NCBI GenBank assembly: GCA_902774185.1
Contig: CACYHE010000002.1
Coordinates: 61,259-125,258, forward strand
Reading direction: 5' to 3'
Length of the DNA stretch: 64,000 bases
Source: an uncultured Bacteroidales bacterium
GTDB lineage: Bacteria; Bacteroidota; Bacteroidia; Bacteroidales; Paludibacteraceae
A program made the translations under genes and the position numbers. The notes under the pieces were generated by a model. The model was not told the origin of the DNA. It worked only from the letters and a program-made list of their open reading frames with translations, and did not search any database. Of the stretch, positions 8,496-16,267 are shown piece by piece (the stretch's first letter is position 1; the number at the start of each line of letters is the position of its first letter).

Positions 8496-9561
8496 CATAC
8501 TCCTTGATGCAGTCAACAAGTGCCTGAACACCCTCAAGATCCATCGCGTTATAGCAGCTTGCACGGAAACCGCCAACCAGACGGTGACCCTTGATACCTA
8601 CCATGCCACGCTCCGTTGCGAACTTGAAGAAGTCATCCTGCAGATCCTCATAACCCGGTTTGAACACGAAGCAGATATTCATACAACTGCGGTCCTCTTT
8701 CTTCGAGATTGTCGGCATAAACAACTTCGACTCGTCCAGACACTTGTACAGCAAGTCCGCTTTCGCTTGGTTGCGTGCTTGAATCCATTTAACACCACCG
8801 TTTGCTTTGAGCCAACGAAGGGTGAGCACAGCCGTATAAACAGGCAGTACAGGAGGAGTATTGAACATCGAACCTCCGTCAATATGCGTCTGGTAATTGA
8901 GCATCGTCGGGATGTAACGGCTCACTTTACCCAAACAACTCTCTTTGATGATCACGAACGTCACACCCGCCGGCGCCAGGTTCTTCTGCGCACCGCCGTA
9001 GATGATATCGTACTGACTGACATCGATCGGACGGCTTAAGATATCCGAACTCATATCGGCTACCAAACCTACTTTGCCTTTCTTGCGATAGATCTCAGAC
9101 AACTTCTCGTCGTTGATTTCCGTACCGAAGATGGTGTTGTTGGTTGTGATATGGAAATAATCAGCATCCTGCGGAATCTCATAATCCGTCGGGATGTCCG
9201 TCGTGCTGGCTGCAACCTCAACCGCCTCACCGAAGCCCTTTGCCTCTTTCAAGGCTTTCTTACTCCAAACACCCGTATTCAGATAAGCCGCTTTTTTCTC
9301 CAGCAGGTTAAACGGTACCATACAGAACTGCAGACTTGCACCACCTCCCAGGAACAATACGCGATAACCTTCCGGAATGTTCAGCAACTCCTTCATCAAG
9401 GCTTCCGCTTCGTCCATAACGGGTTGGAAATATTTGGCACGGTGAGAAATCTCCAAAACGGAAAGGCCTTCTCCCTGAAAATCGAGTACGGCGTCTGCCG
9501 TTTGTTTGATTACTTCTTGCGGCAGGATACTCGGTCCTGCATTGAAATTATACTTTTTCAT
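8473..9561 (-). CDS. serC: Phosphoserine aminotransferase
   Basis: PLP enzyme converting 3-phosphohydroxypyruvate plus glutamate to phosphoserine, second step of serine synthesis. The 362-residue length is normal. The N-terminus [16 protein letters not shown] is diagnostic. The PLP lysine lies in [12 protein letters not shown], and [12 protein letters not shown] near the C-terminus is the family's substrate-phosphate segment (RAS.YN). The final six residues and stop codon are encoded by a 7-bp tandem tract, so the original C-terminus may have been replaced or extended. Upstream 62 bp separate it from the carboxyltransferase gene. Confidence 0.95.
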   Translation of the reverse strand: MKKYNFNAGPSILPQEVIKQTADAVLDFQGEGLSVLEISHRAKYFQPVMDEAEALMKELLNIPEGYRVLFLGGGASLQFCMVPFNLLEKKAAYLNTGVWSKKALKEAKGFGEAVEVAASTTDIPTDYEIPQDADYFHITTNNTIFGTEINDEKLSEIYRKKGKVGLVADMSSDILSRPIDVSQYDIIYGGAQKNLAPAGVTFVIIKESCLGKVSRYIPTMLNYQTHIDGGSMFNTPPVLPVYTAVLTLRWLKANGGVKWIQARNQAKADLLYKCLDESKLFMPTISKKEDRSCMNICFVFKPGYEDLQDDFFKFATERGMVGIKGHRLVGGFRASCYNAMDLEGVQALVDCIKEYEKLKVES

Positions 9562-9595
9562 AGTATAAAACTTTTAACTATAAACTTAAAAACTT

Positions 9596-9625
9596 CTTTC
9601 AACTTTCAACTATCAACTTTCAACT
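9596..9625. repeat. Heptad tract between carboxyltransferase and serC
   Basis: TTTCAAC/TATCAAC units with a 7-bp period. The carboxyltransferase stop codon (TAG, 9624-9626) abuts and overlaps the tract. Confidence 0.75.
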
Positions 9626-11288
9626 ATTTTAGCACGTAGTGCTTGTGATTCCAAGCTGTCGGGTGAATCTCCGGCAAAGTGATAATACCCTCTTTCGGTT
9701 TCATACCTGCCAGATGCAACGCCATCACTACTGCTGCCATGTCGTCGGCGGAAGCTCCCTTCCCTTCAGGGGAGGGCTGGGGAGAGGCTATATATTTCTG
9801 CAACTCTTCAGGCACTTGCTTACCTGCTTTCTGCATTCGCTCTGCCAGATCCTTATTGAACTGCTCTTTCGCCAGACCACTCTTGAACTCACGGTACTGC
9901 TTCTCATGCATTGCGAACTCGAACAACTCCTCGTCGTCTTGACCGCGGTCCCAACCCAGTTCTTTCATCTCTTTGATGAAACGCGGTAACTCGTTCGGGT
10001 ACAACTTCTGCGGGTCATCAGTATAGAACTCAAAGCCCTTCTCCTTCGCCAACTCGATGATCTCCGGAGCCAACTCACCGGGCAACTTACCGGACTTACC
10101 AAGGATCATACCCCACATAGCGGGATCCATACGGGTAAAGTCTTTCTCACCCATCGAACGGCTGAACAGGTTCATCAACGCCGCATTCTTCACGTACTGA
10201 CTGAACGGCGTCACCAGACAAGGTGTACCGAGCATAGGCCAGATACGTTGTACTTCGTCGAACAACTGAACCAGCAACTCATCCTCGCTCAACTCTTTCT
10301 CACCTTTCTTCTTAAGGTTAGCGTTGATAGCAGCGTGCATGCCCTTCAAGTCCGCCATGAGCGAACCCATCATACCTCCCGGCAGACCGCATCCGACAAG
10401 CAGCGAAGTCATCAGACTGTTCTTAGGATCGATCCAGTAACCCAAGAAATCATCGATAAACGACTGTGTCAGGCTGCGTGCCTCCATGTATGCCTTCATA
10501 TTGATGTCTTTCACCAGGAATCCGGCATCCTTCAGCATCGCCTGAATGGTGATCACATCGGGATGAACCTTACCCCAACTGAGCGGTTCCATCGCTACGT
10601 CCAGCACGTCACCACCGGCCTTGGCAACCTCTAACATCGAAGCCACACTAAAGCCCGGACCACAGTGACCGTGGTACTGGATGATGATATCAGGATGTTT
10701 CTCTTTGATAGCAGCCACGATCACACCCAACATATGCGGACGACCGATACCGGCCATGTCTTTCAGACAGATCTCTTGCGCACCGCCTTCAATCAGTTGT
10801 TCTGCGAGGTTGATATAGTACTCGGCATTATGCACTTTCGAATAGGTGATACACATCGTCGCCTGTGCGGTCATACCTGCATCTTTCGCCCATTTGATAG
10901 ACGGAATAATGTTACGCGGATCATTCAGACCACAGAAGATACGGGTGATATCCGTACCCTGCGCATGTTTCACTTTGTACATCAACTGACGCACATCTGC
11001 CGGAACAGGGTTCATACGCAGCGCGTTCAAACCACGATCCAACATATGGGTCTTGATACCCGCCTCGTTGAACGGCTTGCAGAACGTACGAACGGCTAAG
11101 TTCGGGTTCTCACCATACAGCAGGTTCACCTGCTCACTCGCACCGCCGTTGGTCTCAACACGGTCAAAACAACCCATGTCGATGATCACCGGCGCAATCT
11201 TCGCCAATTGATCTTTGCGCGGCACATATCTACCGCTACTCTGCCACATGTCACGATAGACAAGGGAGAATTGAATTTCTTTTTTCAT
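9624..11288 (-). CDS. Biotin-dependent carboxyltransferase, pyruvate carboxylase B/OadA-like
   Basis: A 554-residue TIM-barrel carboxyltransferase. Characteristic segments are FSLVYRDMWQSSGRY at the N-terminus, the catalytic lysine in EICLKDMAGIG, the metal-ligand histidines in YHGHCGPG, and QIWPMLGTP-like and FSQYVKNAA segments. It would transfer carboxyl from biotin to pyruvate or the reverse (oxaloacetate decarboxylation). No biotinyl domain (no MKM motif) is present and no biotin carrier gene is adjacent, so partners must be elsewhere. Between the barrel and the last 40 residues sits SPQPSPEGKGAS, encoded by a GC-rich palindromic repeat, in frame. Confidence 0.85.
   Translation of the reverse strand: MKKEIQFSLVYRDMWQSSGRYVPRKDQLAKIAPVIIDMGCFDRVETNGGASEQVNLLYGENPNLAVRTFCKPFNEAGIKTHMLDRGLNALRMNPVPADVRQLMYKVKHAQGTDITRIFCGLNDPRNIIPSIKWAKDAGMTAQATMCITYSKVHNAEYYINLAEQLIEGGAQEICLKDMAGIGRPHMLGVIVAAIKEKHPDIIIQYHGHCGPGFSVASMLEVAKAGGDVLDVAMEPLSWGKVHPDVITIQAMLKDAGFLVKDINMKAYMEARSLTQSFIDDFLGYWIDPKNSLMTSLLVGCGLPGGMMGSLMADLKGMHAAINANLKKKGEKELSEDELLVQLFDEVQRIWPMLGTPCLVTPFSQYVKNAALMNLFSRSMGEKDFTRMDPAMWGMILGKSGKLPGELAPEIIELAKEKGFEFYTDDPQKLYPNELPRFIKEMKELGWDRGQDDEELFEFAMHEKQYREFKSGLAKEQFNKDLAERMQKAGKQVPEELQKYIASPQPSPEGKGASADDMAAVVMALHLAGMKPKEGIITLPEIHPTAWNHKHYVLK
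9755..9786. repeat. GC-rich imperfect palindrome inside carboxyltransferase gene
   Basis: The core CCCTTCAGGGGAGGG is flanked by CTCCCTTC and CTGGGGAGAG, forming an imperfect hairpin. It encodes SPQPSPEGKG in frame on the minus strand. From general knowledge, peptides of this kind recur in many unrelated Bacteroidota proteins, which suggests a dispersed mobile repeat. Confidence 0.7.
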
Positions 11289-11295
11289 TATATTA

Positions 11296-11332
11296 GAATT
11301 CTTAATTTTTAATTCTTAATTTTTAATTAAAA
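11296..11332. repeat. Heptad tract at the end of the Wzi-like gene
   Basis: AATTCTT/AATTTTT units alternate with a 7-bp period. The stop codon of the upstream barrel gene lies inside the tract edge (11327-11329). Confidence 0.75.
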
Positions 11333-13033
11333 TCCGAACGACAATCCGCAACCAAACGTCAGTTTCTTGCCATGCAGATAGACCGGACTGTAAGTATCCA
11401 GGTCTGCCTGATTATTTGCCCGAGCATAACTGTAAGCGCAATCAACATGCGCGTAGCAGTTATTAAACACCTCATATACTGCACGGAACTTAATCTCATC
11501 ATTCTTCCAGATGGCGTTCTTGAAAGGCGTCTCGGCAATGATCTTACTGATATCGCCTCGTATATAATCGTACGCCGTATATTTGGTATCGGAGGTATAG
11601 TCCAAGGTCAGACGCAGACTACGGGTCGGACGGTAACTCAACTGCAACCAAATACTCTGCGAGTTGGCTCCCATGTAATGACCCATCTGATAACTATTGG
11701 ACGTATAATCGAGCACTTTGATCGAGTGGACATAGGTCGCTATGTAACTACGCATGAACTCGCCACGCAAAGCCAGCCCCTTCACCGGCCAACCGCTCCA
11801 GTTGAAACCCACCAGATAGGACACAGGGTTCTTCTGCGGGTTCGATTTCTTCAGACGTGCCAACTTGAACTCATCCAGAAAGAACGAACCATACAAACGC
11901 AGATGGTCTGTCGGACGTACAGAGATAGACGCAAAAGCCTGACTGTTCTGGTTCTCGGTATGCAATCCTTTCGTCAGCAGGTGATCCAGCGACTTGTAGA
12001 ATGCGATAGGAATGAAATAGGCAGCCTGCACATTGCGCTCCGCATAAACGATCGAGTTACCGAAACTGAACTGCACATATTTGCAGGGCATGAACGTGAA
12101 CATGTTCGCGGCCATGAACTTATTCGCCGGTCGATACTCACGCTGCGTCGTCGTGGCGGTCTGTTGCTCCATGTACCAATAGGTCGAGTCGATCACATTC
12201 GACGGTAACCACGCATGGAAATAATCGAACTGGAACCACTTGCAAGGCGTCAACTGCAGCGTCACCATCGGTACTGCCGGATTATGCGCCGACAGGATGT
12301 TCGAGCAATGCTGCGCGTCTCCCCATTGGATACGTTCGCGTTGCACGCCGATACTACCCCACCATGTATATAACGAGATACCGCCTCTCGAATCAGAGAA
12401 ATCACCGCCATAGTTCGCCTCTTTGTACTGCACTCCGGCAAGATTATTGAGGTAAAGCGGCTTGGTCACACGCGAACCTTCAATACCTTGTCCGCTCCAA
12501 CTGTTATCACGAATCGAACCCCAAATACTGAGGTGCTTGGCGATGTCCATCTGAAGCTCGGCGCCATAGACACGGTGCATCAGAAGCCCGTTCTTGTTAT
12601 AACTGAGGTCCATGCCCAAAATCGGACGCACACGCATCTTGAAGATCTTGTCTTTGGTCAAGATATGCAAACTCGGATCTGCCAGATTAAGGTTCGACAC
12701 CTTTGTTTTCCATTGGGTCACATGACGATGACCGTAACTATAATACGTCGGCAGCGTGTCGCACTCCAACGCATAGTCCTGCAAGTAGAATTGCAAATCC
12801 GCTTTCTGCCGTCTGTTCAGCAACGAATCCCTACTCTGCGCTTCCATCAACCGCGCAGCGATATAGTCCCGCGTATACGGTTTGATCGCCGCATTAGTTC
12901 GGATAACACCGTCCGTCGTCAACTCTTCCAGAAAATCATACACCTCCGTGTACTCGATCATCTCCGGAATCCGCTGCGCCAGACAAGTTGAAAATTGAAA
13001 ATTGAAAATTGAAAGGAAGAAAAGAATGATCAT
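11327..13033 (-). CDS. Outer-membrane beta-barrel protein, capsule-assembly Wzi-like
   Basis: A protein of about 568 residues with a signal peptide (MIILFFLSIFNFQFSTCLAQ) and a helical N-terminal domain (EYTEVYDFLEELTTDGVI). Many amphipathic aromatic strands follow, and the end (GCGLSFGF) is typical of barrels. The N-terminal pattern and segment RERIQWGDAQHCSNILSA suggest the Wzi capsule-assembly family of Bacteroidota; this is a moderate-confidence call. The start at 13033 was chosen because the longer frame adds KGERTYKVKGERLKVKG, pure translation of a 7-bp repeat tract. Even within the signal peptide, FNFQFST is encoded by a second tract. Confidence 0.7.
   Translation of the reverse strand: MIILFFLSIFNFQFSTCLAQRIPEMIEYTEVYDFLEELTTDGVIRTNAAIKPYTRDYIAARLMEAQSRDSLLNRRQKADLQFYLQDYALECDTLPTYYSYGHRHVTQWKTKVSNLNLADPSLHILTKDKIFKMRVRPILGMDLSYNKNGLLMHRVYGAELQMDIAKHLSIWGSIRDNSWSGQGIEGSRVTKPLYLNNLAGVQYKEANYGGDFSDSRGGISLYTWWGSIGVQRERIQWGDAQHCSNILSAHNPAVPMVTLQLTPCKWFQFDYFHAWLPSNVIDSTYWYMEQQTATTTQREYRPANKFMAANMFTFMPCKYVQFSFGNSIVYAERNVQAAYFIPIAFYKSLDHLLTKGLHTENQNSQAFASISVRPTDHLRLYGSFFLDEFKLARLKKSNPQKNPVSYLVGFNWSGWPVKGLALRGEFMRSYIATYVHSIKVLDYTSNSYQMGHYMGANSQSIWLQLSYRPTRSLRLTLDYTSDTKYTAYDYIRGDISKIIAETPFKNAIWKNDEIKFRAVYEVFNNCYAHVDCAYSYARANNQADLDTYSPVYLHGKKLTFGCGLSFGF
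12986..13014. repeat. Heptad tract encoding part of a signal peptide
   Basis: ATTGAAA units, 7-bp period. On the minus strand they encode the hydrophobic FNFQFS within the Wzi-like protein's signal peptide. Confidence 0.8.
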
Positions 13034-13035
13034 TC

Positions 13036-13100
13036 CTTTCACCTTTAACCTTTCACCTTTCACCTTATATGTCCTTTCACCTTTCACCTTTCACCTTTCA
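13036..13100. repeat. Long heptad tract between ompH and the Wzi-like gene
   Basis: About eight CTTTCAC-type units, interrupted once by CTTATATGT. The ompH stop codon is the first unit's edge (13098-13100); the tract fills the entire spacer. Confidence 0.85.
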
Positions 13101-13745
13101 TTTCTTATAACGTGCATTTAGCGCTTCAACGACTTCTTCTGTGATATCGTAACCGGCTACTTTGTTCAGCACAACGGCATCGTTGATGATCAGATGAAGA
13201 TGTCCGTCCGCATTGTACTCACGCAGATAAGCCTCCACGGAGTCCTGCAACTGTTGAACGAGCGCAGCCTGATTAGCCATGAACTCATTACTCAACTGCT
13301 GACGCAGGTTCTCTAAGTCCTGCTCTTTAGCCATCAGTTGTTGTTGTTTCTTCTCCAACTTGGCAGCCTCACTCTCTGCACGCTCACGACTCAAGAACGC
13401 GCCAACCTCCACTTTCTTTTGGAAATTAAGATAATCCTGCTTGAAGGTCTCTGCCTCTTTCTGCAAAGCTTTTGCCTTGCTGTCCAACTTCAAAATAGCC
13501 TCCTCGTACTGCGATGCCAATTTTTCTTTTCCTTCTACCGCAAACGTGTACTGCATACTGATCGAATCGGTGTTGACCACTGCAATCGGCAGTAACGCAC
13601 CCTCCACCTGCACCTCTTGCGCAGCAACAACTTGCTTCTTGCCGCCCCTTGAAGGCAATGCAAAATACACCAAGAAGGCAACCAAACACGACAGCACACA
13701 AATAAAAGCTGTTTTAATCATTTCTCTAACTTTTCCGTTTTCCAT
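13098..13745 (-). CDS. ompH: OmpH/Skp family periplasmic chaperone-like protein
   Basis: A 215-residue protein with an N-terminal membrane anchor or signal (AFICVLSCLVAFLVYFAL), then a region starting PIAVVNTDSISMQYTFA. A long charged coiled coil follows (about residues 75-165, rich in E, K, Q). This is the layout of OmpH/Skp, which holds unfolded outer-membrane proteins in the periplasm. It lies directly upstream of a beta-barrel gene, consistent with that role. The uncleaved-looking anchor and the extension before the Skp-like core are common in Bacteroidales. An alternative start at the internal ATG eight codons later is possible. Confidence 0.8.
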   Translation of the reverse strand: MENGKVREMIKTAFICVLSCLVAFLVYFALPSRGGKKQVVAAQEVQVEGALLPIAVVNTDSISMQYTFAVEGKEKLASQYEEAILKLDSKAKALQKEAETFKQDYLNFQKKVEVGAFLSRERAESEAAKLEKKQQQLMAKEQDLENLRQQLSNEFMANQAALVQQLQDSVEAYLREYNADGHLHLIINDAVVLNKVAGYDITEEVVEALNARYKK

Positions 13746-13747
13746 AA

Positions 13748-13954
13748 TTATAATTGTTTAATATCTATTTTCTTTGTTTGTTTACGACGCTCTTCGAGAT
13801 CCTGCGCCTTGGCACAATGAATCTTATCTTTCTTCATCCGTTCGTTCTCATGCACATGCTGGGAACGGAACGTGTGGTCATGCCGAAAAATCACCCCTAC
13901 ACACAGGGCAATTATCGCACATCCCACCATTGCTATCACAATAATTAACTTCAT
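13748..13954 (-). CDS. Small membrane protein, conserved in Bacteroidales, function unknown
   Basis: A 68-residue protein with one N-terminal membrane segment (LIIVIAMVGCAIIALCVGVIF) and a basic tail containing FRSQHVHENERMKKDKIHC. I recall similar small proteins with an FRSQHV-like segment from Bacteroides genomes but know no function. It is the first gene after the promoter at 13993-14024 and ends 2 bp before ompH, so it heads the 10-kb minus-strand run. Real-gene status is supported by its spacing, signal-anchor layout and promoter. Confidence 0.7.
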   Translation of the reverse strand: MKLIIVIAMVGCAIIALCVGVIFRHDHTFRSQHVHENERMKKDKIHCAKAQDLEERRKQTKKIDIKQL

Positions 13955-13992
13955 TTCCTCAAATCTGCTTCACGCTTTTCACAAATCGGCTG

Positions 13993-14024
13993 CAAATTTA
14001 CTACTTTTTTTTGACATATGCAAG
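13993..14024 (-). promoter_or_regulatory. Promoter of the 13.9-4.0 kb minus-strand operon
   Basis: Minus strand: CTTG (14021-14024), 20 bp, TAAATTTG (13993-14000). A CGCGCGCG run directly precedes the -33 element. Confidence 0.8.
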
Positions 14025-14059
14025 CGCGCGCGTACTTTTTTTATTTTTCTTCCAAAAAA

Positions 14060-14091
14060 TTTGCATATTCCAAAAAATTGTTGTAATTTTG
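14060..14091 (+). promoter_or_regulatory. Promoter of the DUF4160/DUF2442 pair
   Basis: -33 TTTG (14060-14063) followed by CATATTCC, 20 bp, -7 TAATTTTG (14084-14091). The first ATG (14106) is only about 8-10 nt past the predicted start. Confidence 0.8.
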
Positions 14092-14105
14092 CAGGCAAAA
14101 TTGAA

Positions 14106-14420
14106 ATGAATATTACGATGCCTAAGATTTTTGAGTATTTTGGTTTTGTCTTTTTCTTCTATTCGAATGAGCACGAGCCTATCCACGTACATGTTACGCA
14201 TAAAGGGTGCCAGAGTATATTCGAGCTTATTATGGATAATGGAATTTTGACGGAGATTCGTGTCCGTGAAAAGGCAGGAGAGGAACCTTTGTCATCCAAA
14301 GACCAAAAGACAGCTGAAGAGTTTATCCGAAAGTACAGCAAAAACATCATTACCAAATGGATTAAGTTCTTTGTTTTGAGACAGGCAGTTAAAAGTACAA
14401 ACATTAAAACCAAATTGTAA
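14106..14420 (+). CDS. DUF4160 family protein, putative toxin-antitoxin component
   Basis: About 104 residues; the core MPKIFEYFGFVFFFYSNEHE and the following HVHV match DUF4160. Members are normally encoded beside DUF2442 genes and are often listed as putative type II toxin-antitoxin pairs, though activity is poorly characterised. Two in-frame ATGs (14106 and 14118) are possible; the second gives the family-typical MPKI start. The C-terminal KSTNIKTKL is basic. The DUF2442 gene starts 2 bp after the stop. Confidence 0.8.
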   Translation: MNITMPKIFEYFGFVFFFYSNEHEPIHVHVTHKGCQSIFELIMDNGILTEIRVREKAGEEPLSSKDQKTAEEFIRKYSKNIITKWIKFFVLRQAVKSTNIKTKL

Positions 14421-14422
14421 CT

Positions 14423-14677
14423 ATGAGTAGATTGTATATTACACAAGCAAAGGATGCCGGCAATTTATCGGTGGACTTGTTGTTCAGCGATAATACTTCG
14501 CGTAGAGTAAATGTCGGCGATTTCATTCGTCGTCACCCGCATCCTCAGTACAATAAATATCTTGACCCGCGTAAATTCCGCCAATTTGCAATAGAAGATG
14601 GCAATGTTGTGTGGGGAAAGAGTTGGGATCTCATTTTCCCGATCGAGCAATTACACGCAGGCGTTATTGCCGATTAA
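14423..14677 (+). CDS. DUF2442 family protein, partner of DUF4160
   Basis: 84 residues. The pattern VDLLFSDNTSRRVNVGDFI, then LDPRKFRQFAIEDGNVVWG, then WDLIFPIEQLHAG, is the compact DUF2442 fold. It begins 2 bp after the DUF4160 stop, so the two are translationally linked. Family knowledge suggests the antitoxin or partner role; I infer this from the pairing only. The pair marks the left edge of the AT-rich accessory island. Confidence 0.85.
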   Translation: MSRLYITQAKDAGNLSVDLLFSDNTSRRVNVGDFIRRHPHPQYNKYLDPRKFRQFAIEDGNVVWGKSWDLIFPIEQLHAGVIAD

Positions 14678-14768
14678 CCATCGTCGCTTCCCGACGTTAA
14701 ACAGAAGGACATATTAAAGGCGTTTATTGAAAACGTTGTTTGCGACTCCCAAAAACTTCGCAACTTTT

Positions 14769-14943
14769 TGTACCAAGTCGCTTCAACCACAATGAATGTC
14801 CATGTGGGTATGTTTATATCCACGCCTCGCTATAGGGTGAGGCGGGTTTAGCATATCGGGCGTGGATTTCGGTTGTTTTTCTACTTGGTACAGGCATGCG
14901 AAGGCCTATGGGAGCGTGAAGAGCAAACGGACTTCACGCTTTT
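14769..14943 (+). ncRNA. Structured RNA candidate upstream of a nuclease-family gene
   Basis: The 301-bp gap between DUF2442 and the next gene is dominated by paired segments. A 10-bp closing stem TGTACCAAGT (14769-14778) pairs with ACTTGGTACA (14883-14892). Inside are hairpin CCACA/TGTGG (14787-14791, 14803-14807) and stem ATCCACGCC (14818-14826) with GGCGTGGAT (14859-14867). The latter encloses a competing GCCTC/GAGGC hairpin. A 9-bp hairpin AGCGTGAAG/CTTCACGCT (14913-14940) with a short T tail follows. No convincing reading frame crosses it. It could be an independent RNA, a 5' leader controlling the nuclease gene, or a structured DNA element. I do not recognise the family. Confidence 0.55.
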
Positions 14944-14978
14944 GTTGTGTATACGTATTTGAACAAAATTTATTTAGT

Positions 14979-16262
14979 ATGAATAATGTAGAAATTAAAG
15001 GTGCAATAGAATTATCTGAGAAAATCAACTCTTTGTTAAATGACGCAAAAAAAGTTGTGCCATATAATATTAATGTAATAGATGAATTACACGCGAACGA
15101 AAATGCTCATAGCCGGATTCTTTGCAAACTACTACAATATCAAGACGTTAATGGGAATTATCGCATCTTAAATAGTTTTATTCATTATATTGCCCAGTTC
15201 AAACCATCCTTTGCAAATATAGTTATTAAGCATCCTATTATTACACAGGAGAAGAAGCGTATTGACTTATGGATTCGCGACTATAAATATGCAATAATTT
15301 TGGAAAACAAAGTATGTGGTGCTAATGATCAACATAATCAATTAGAAAGATATATTAATACAACAAAGAGTAGTAATCATAGGTATAAGGATGAACAAAT
15401 ATACATCATATATTTGCCAGCAGATGAGCATGATCCATCTGAACAATCATGGGGCGCTTATAAAAGCAATTGTACAATAAAAGAAGAGAACTATGCTAAT
15501 GTTTCATTTAAATACACTATACTACCATGGTTGAAGACAGATGTTTTACCATTTTGTACACTACGTGAAAACATATTATCTTCAGCCATTAAACAATATA
15601 TTGATTATTTAGAAGGCATGTACGGCCAAAGAATATCACAACAAAACTTATATAGTATGAAACCAGAATGGTTAAAAGAATTAGGGTTGGAAGGTGACTT
15701 CCCTTCACAGTTGCCAAAAATTAATAAATGGGTTAATAATCTCAATGAGGCCAAGACTCTTTTAGTAAATTATAGGGATAAGAAAATCAATAAATTCGTT
15801 GAAATATTTATTGAACTATCGTTAAAAATCCTACATGAATATTATAGTTCAACATGGGGGAAAAGAGGTAACATCTATCAAGGTTGGTATTTCTTCTATA
15901 GTGAAGAATGGTTTACTGGAAGTTCTGTTCATATTGAGTGGTCGGAATTGGATGTAAACGATATATTCATCGGAAAAAGTACTGAATATGTTATTAAACT
16001 TCATGTCGAGGGAGGATGGATATTGGATAAGGAATACGTTGAACTTCTTAAGCAAAATTTGGGAAGTTTATACCGTAAAGAAGGGAAAACTACTTATTGG
16101 AGTGAAGTGTATTATGCAGATAAACCAATGGGGATAATGAACCCAGAAGAATTAGGGAACTTCCTAAAGAATATTTATATAAATAGTGAACTGAAAACGG
16201 TGATAGATGCCATATCAAAATCTTCTGATGAATATAAAATTTTAAAATCAGTAAATAATTAA
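14979..16262 (+). CDS. PD-(D/E)XK nuclease superfamily protein (PDDEXK_4-like)
   Basis: A 427-residue, AT-rich gene. The N-terminal half shows the nuclease core: an early Glu in ELHANENAHSRIL, Asp96 in RIDLWIRD, Glu109-x-Lys111 in ILENKVCG, and a downstream QLERY helix. The set matches the PD-(D/E)XK family often called PDDEXK_4. Members are common in accessory and defence-type loci, but individual functions are mostly unknown. The C-terminal half (about 250-427) is unrecognised. I start at 14979 because the longer frame to 14862 would translate the structured RNA. The BspA-like gene starts 5 bp after the stop, so both may share a transcript. Confidence 0.75.
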   Translation: MNNVEIKGAIELSEKINSLLNDAKKVVPYNINVIDELHANENAHSRILCKLLQYQDVNGNYRILNSFIHYIAQFKPSFANIVIKHPIITQEKKRIDLWIRDYKYAIILENKVCGANDQHNQLERYINTTKSSNHRYKDEQIYIIYLPADEHDPSEQSWGAYKSNCTIKEENYANVSFKYTILPWLKTDVLPFCTLRENILSSAIKQYIDYLEGMYGQRISQQNLYSMKPEWLKELGLEGDFPSQLPKINKWVNNLNEAKTLLVNYRDKKINKFVEIFIELSLKILHEYYSSTWGKRGNIYQGWYFFYSEEWFTGSSVHIEWSELDVNDIFIGKSTEYVIKLHVEGGWILDKEYVELLKQNLGSLYRKEGKTTYWSEVYYADKPMGIMNPEELGNFLKNIYINSELKTVIDAISKSSDEYKILKSVNN

Positions 16263-16267
16263 TACTT

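Noticed and set aside
11372-12208. 278-codon frame opposite the Wzi-like gene
   Set aside because: Antisense shadow with Arg/Ile/Thr bias and no motif.
14665-14705. Integron attC site after the DUF2442 gene
   Set aside because: GTTAAAC matches one core site, but no matching RYYYAAC partner or paired arms are present and there is no integrase.
14760-14945. Retron msr-msd
   Set aside because: Inverted ends fit loosely, but no reverse transcriptase gene is nearby.
14862-14978. Longer N-terminus for the PD-(D/E)XK protein
   Set aside because: It would translate the stable hairpins and has no family similarity; ATG at 14979 fits better.
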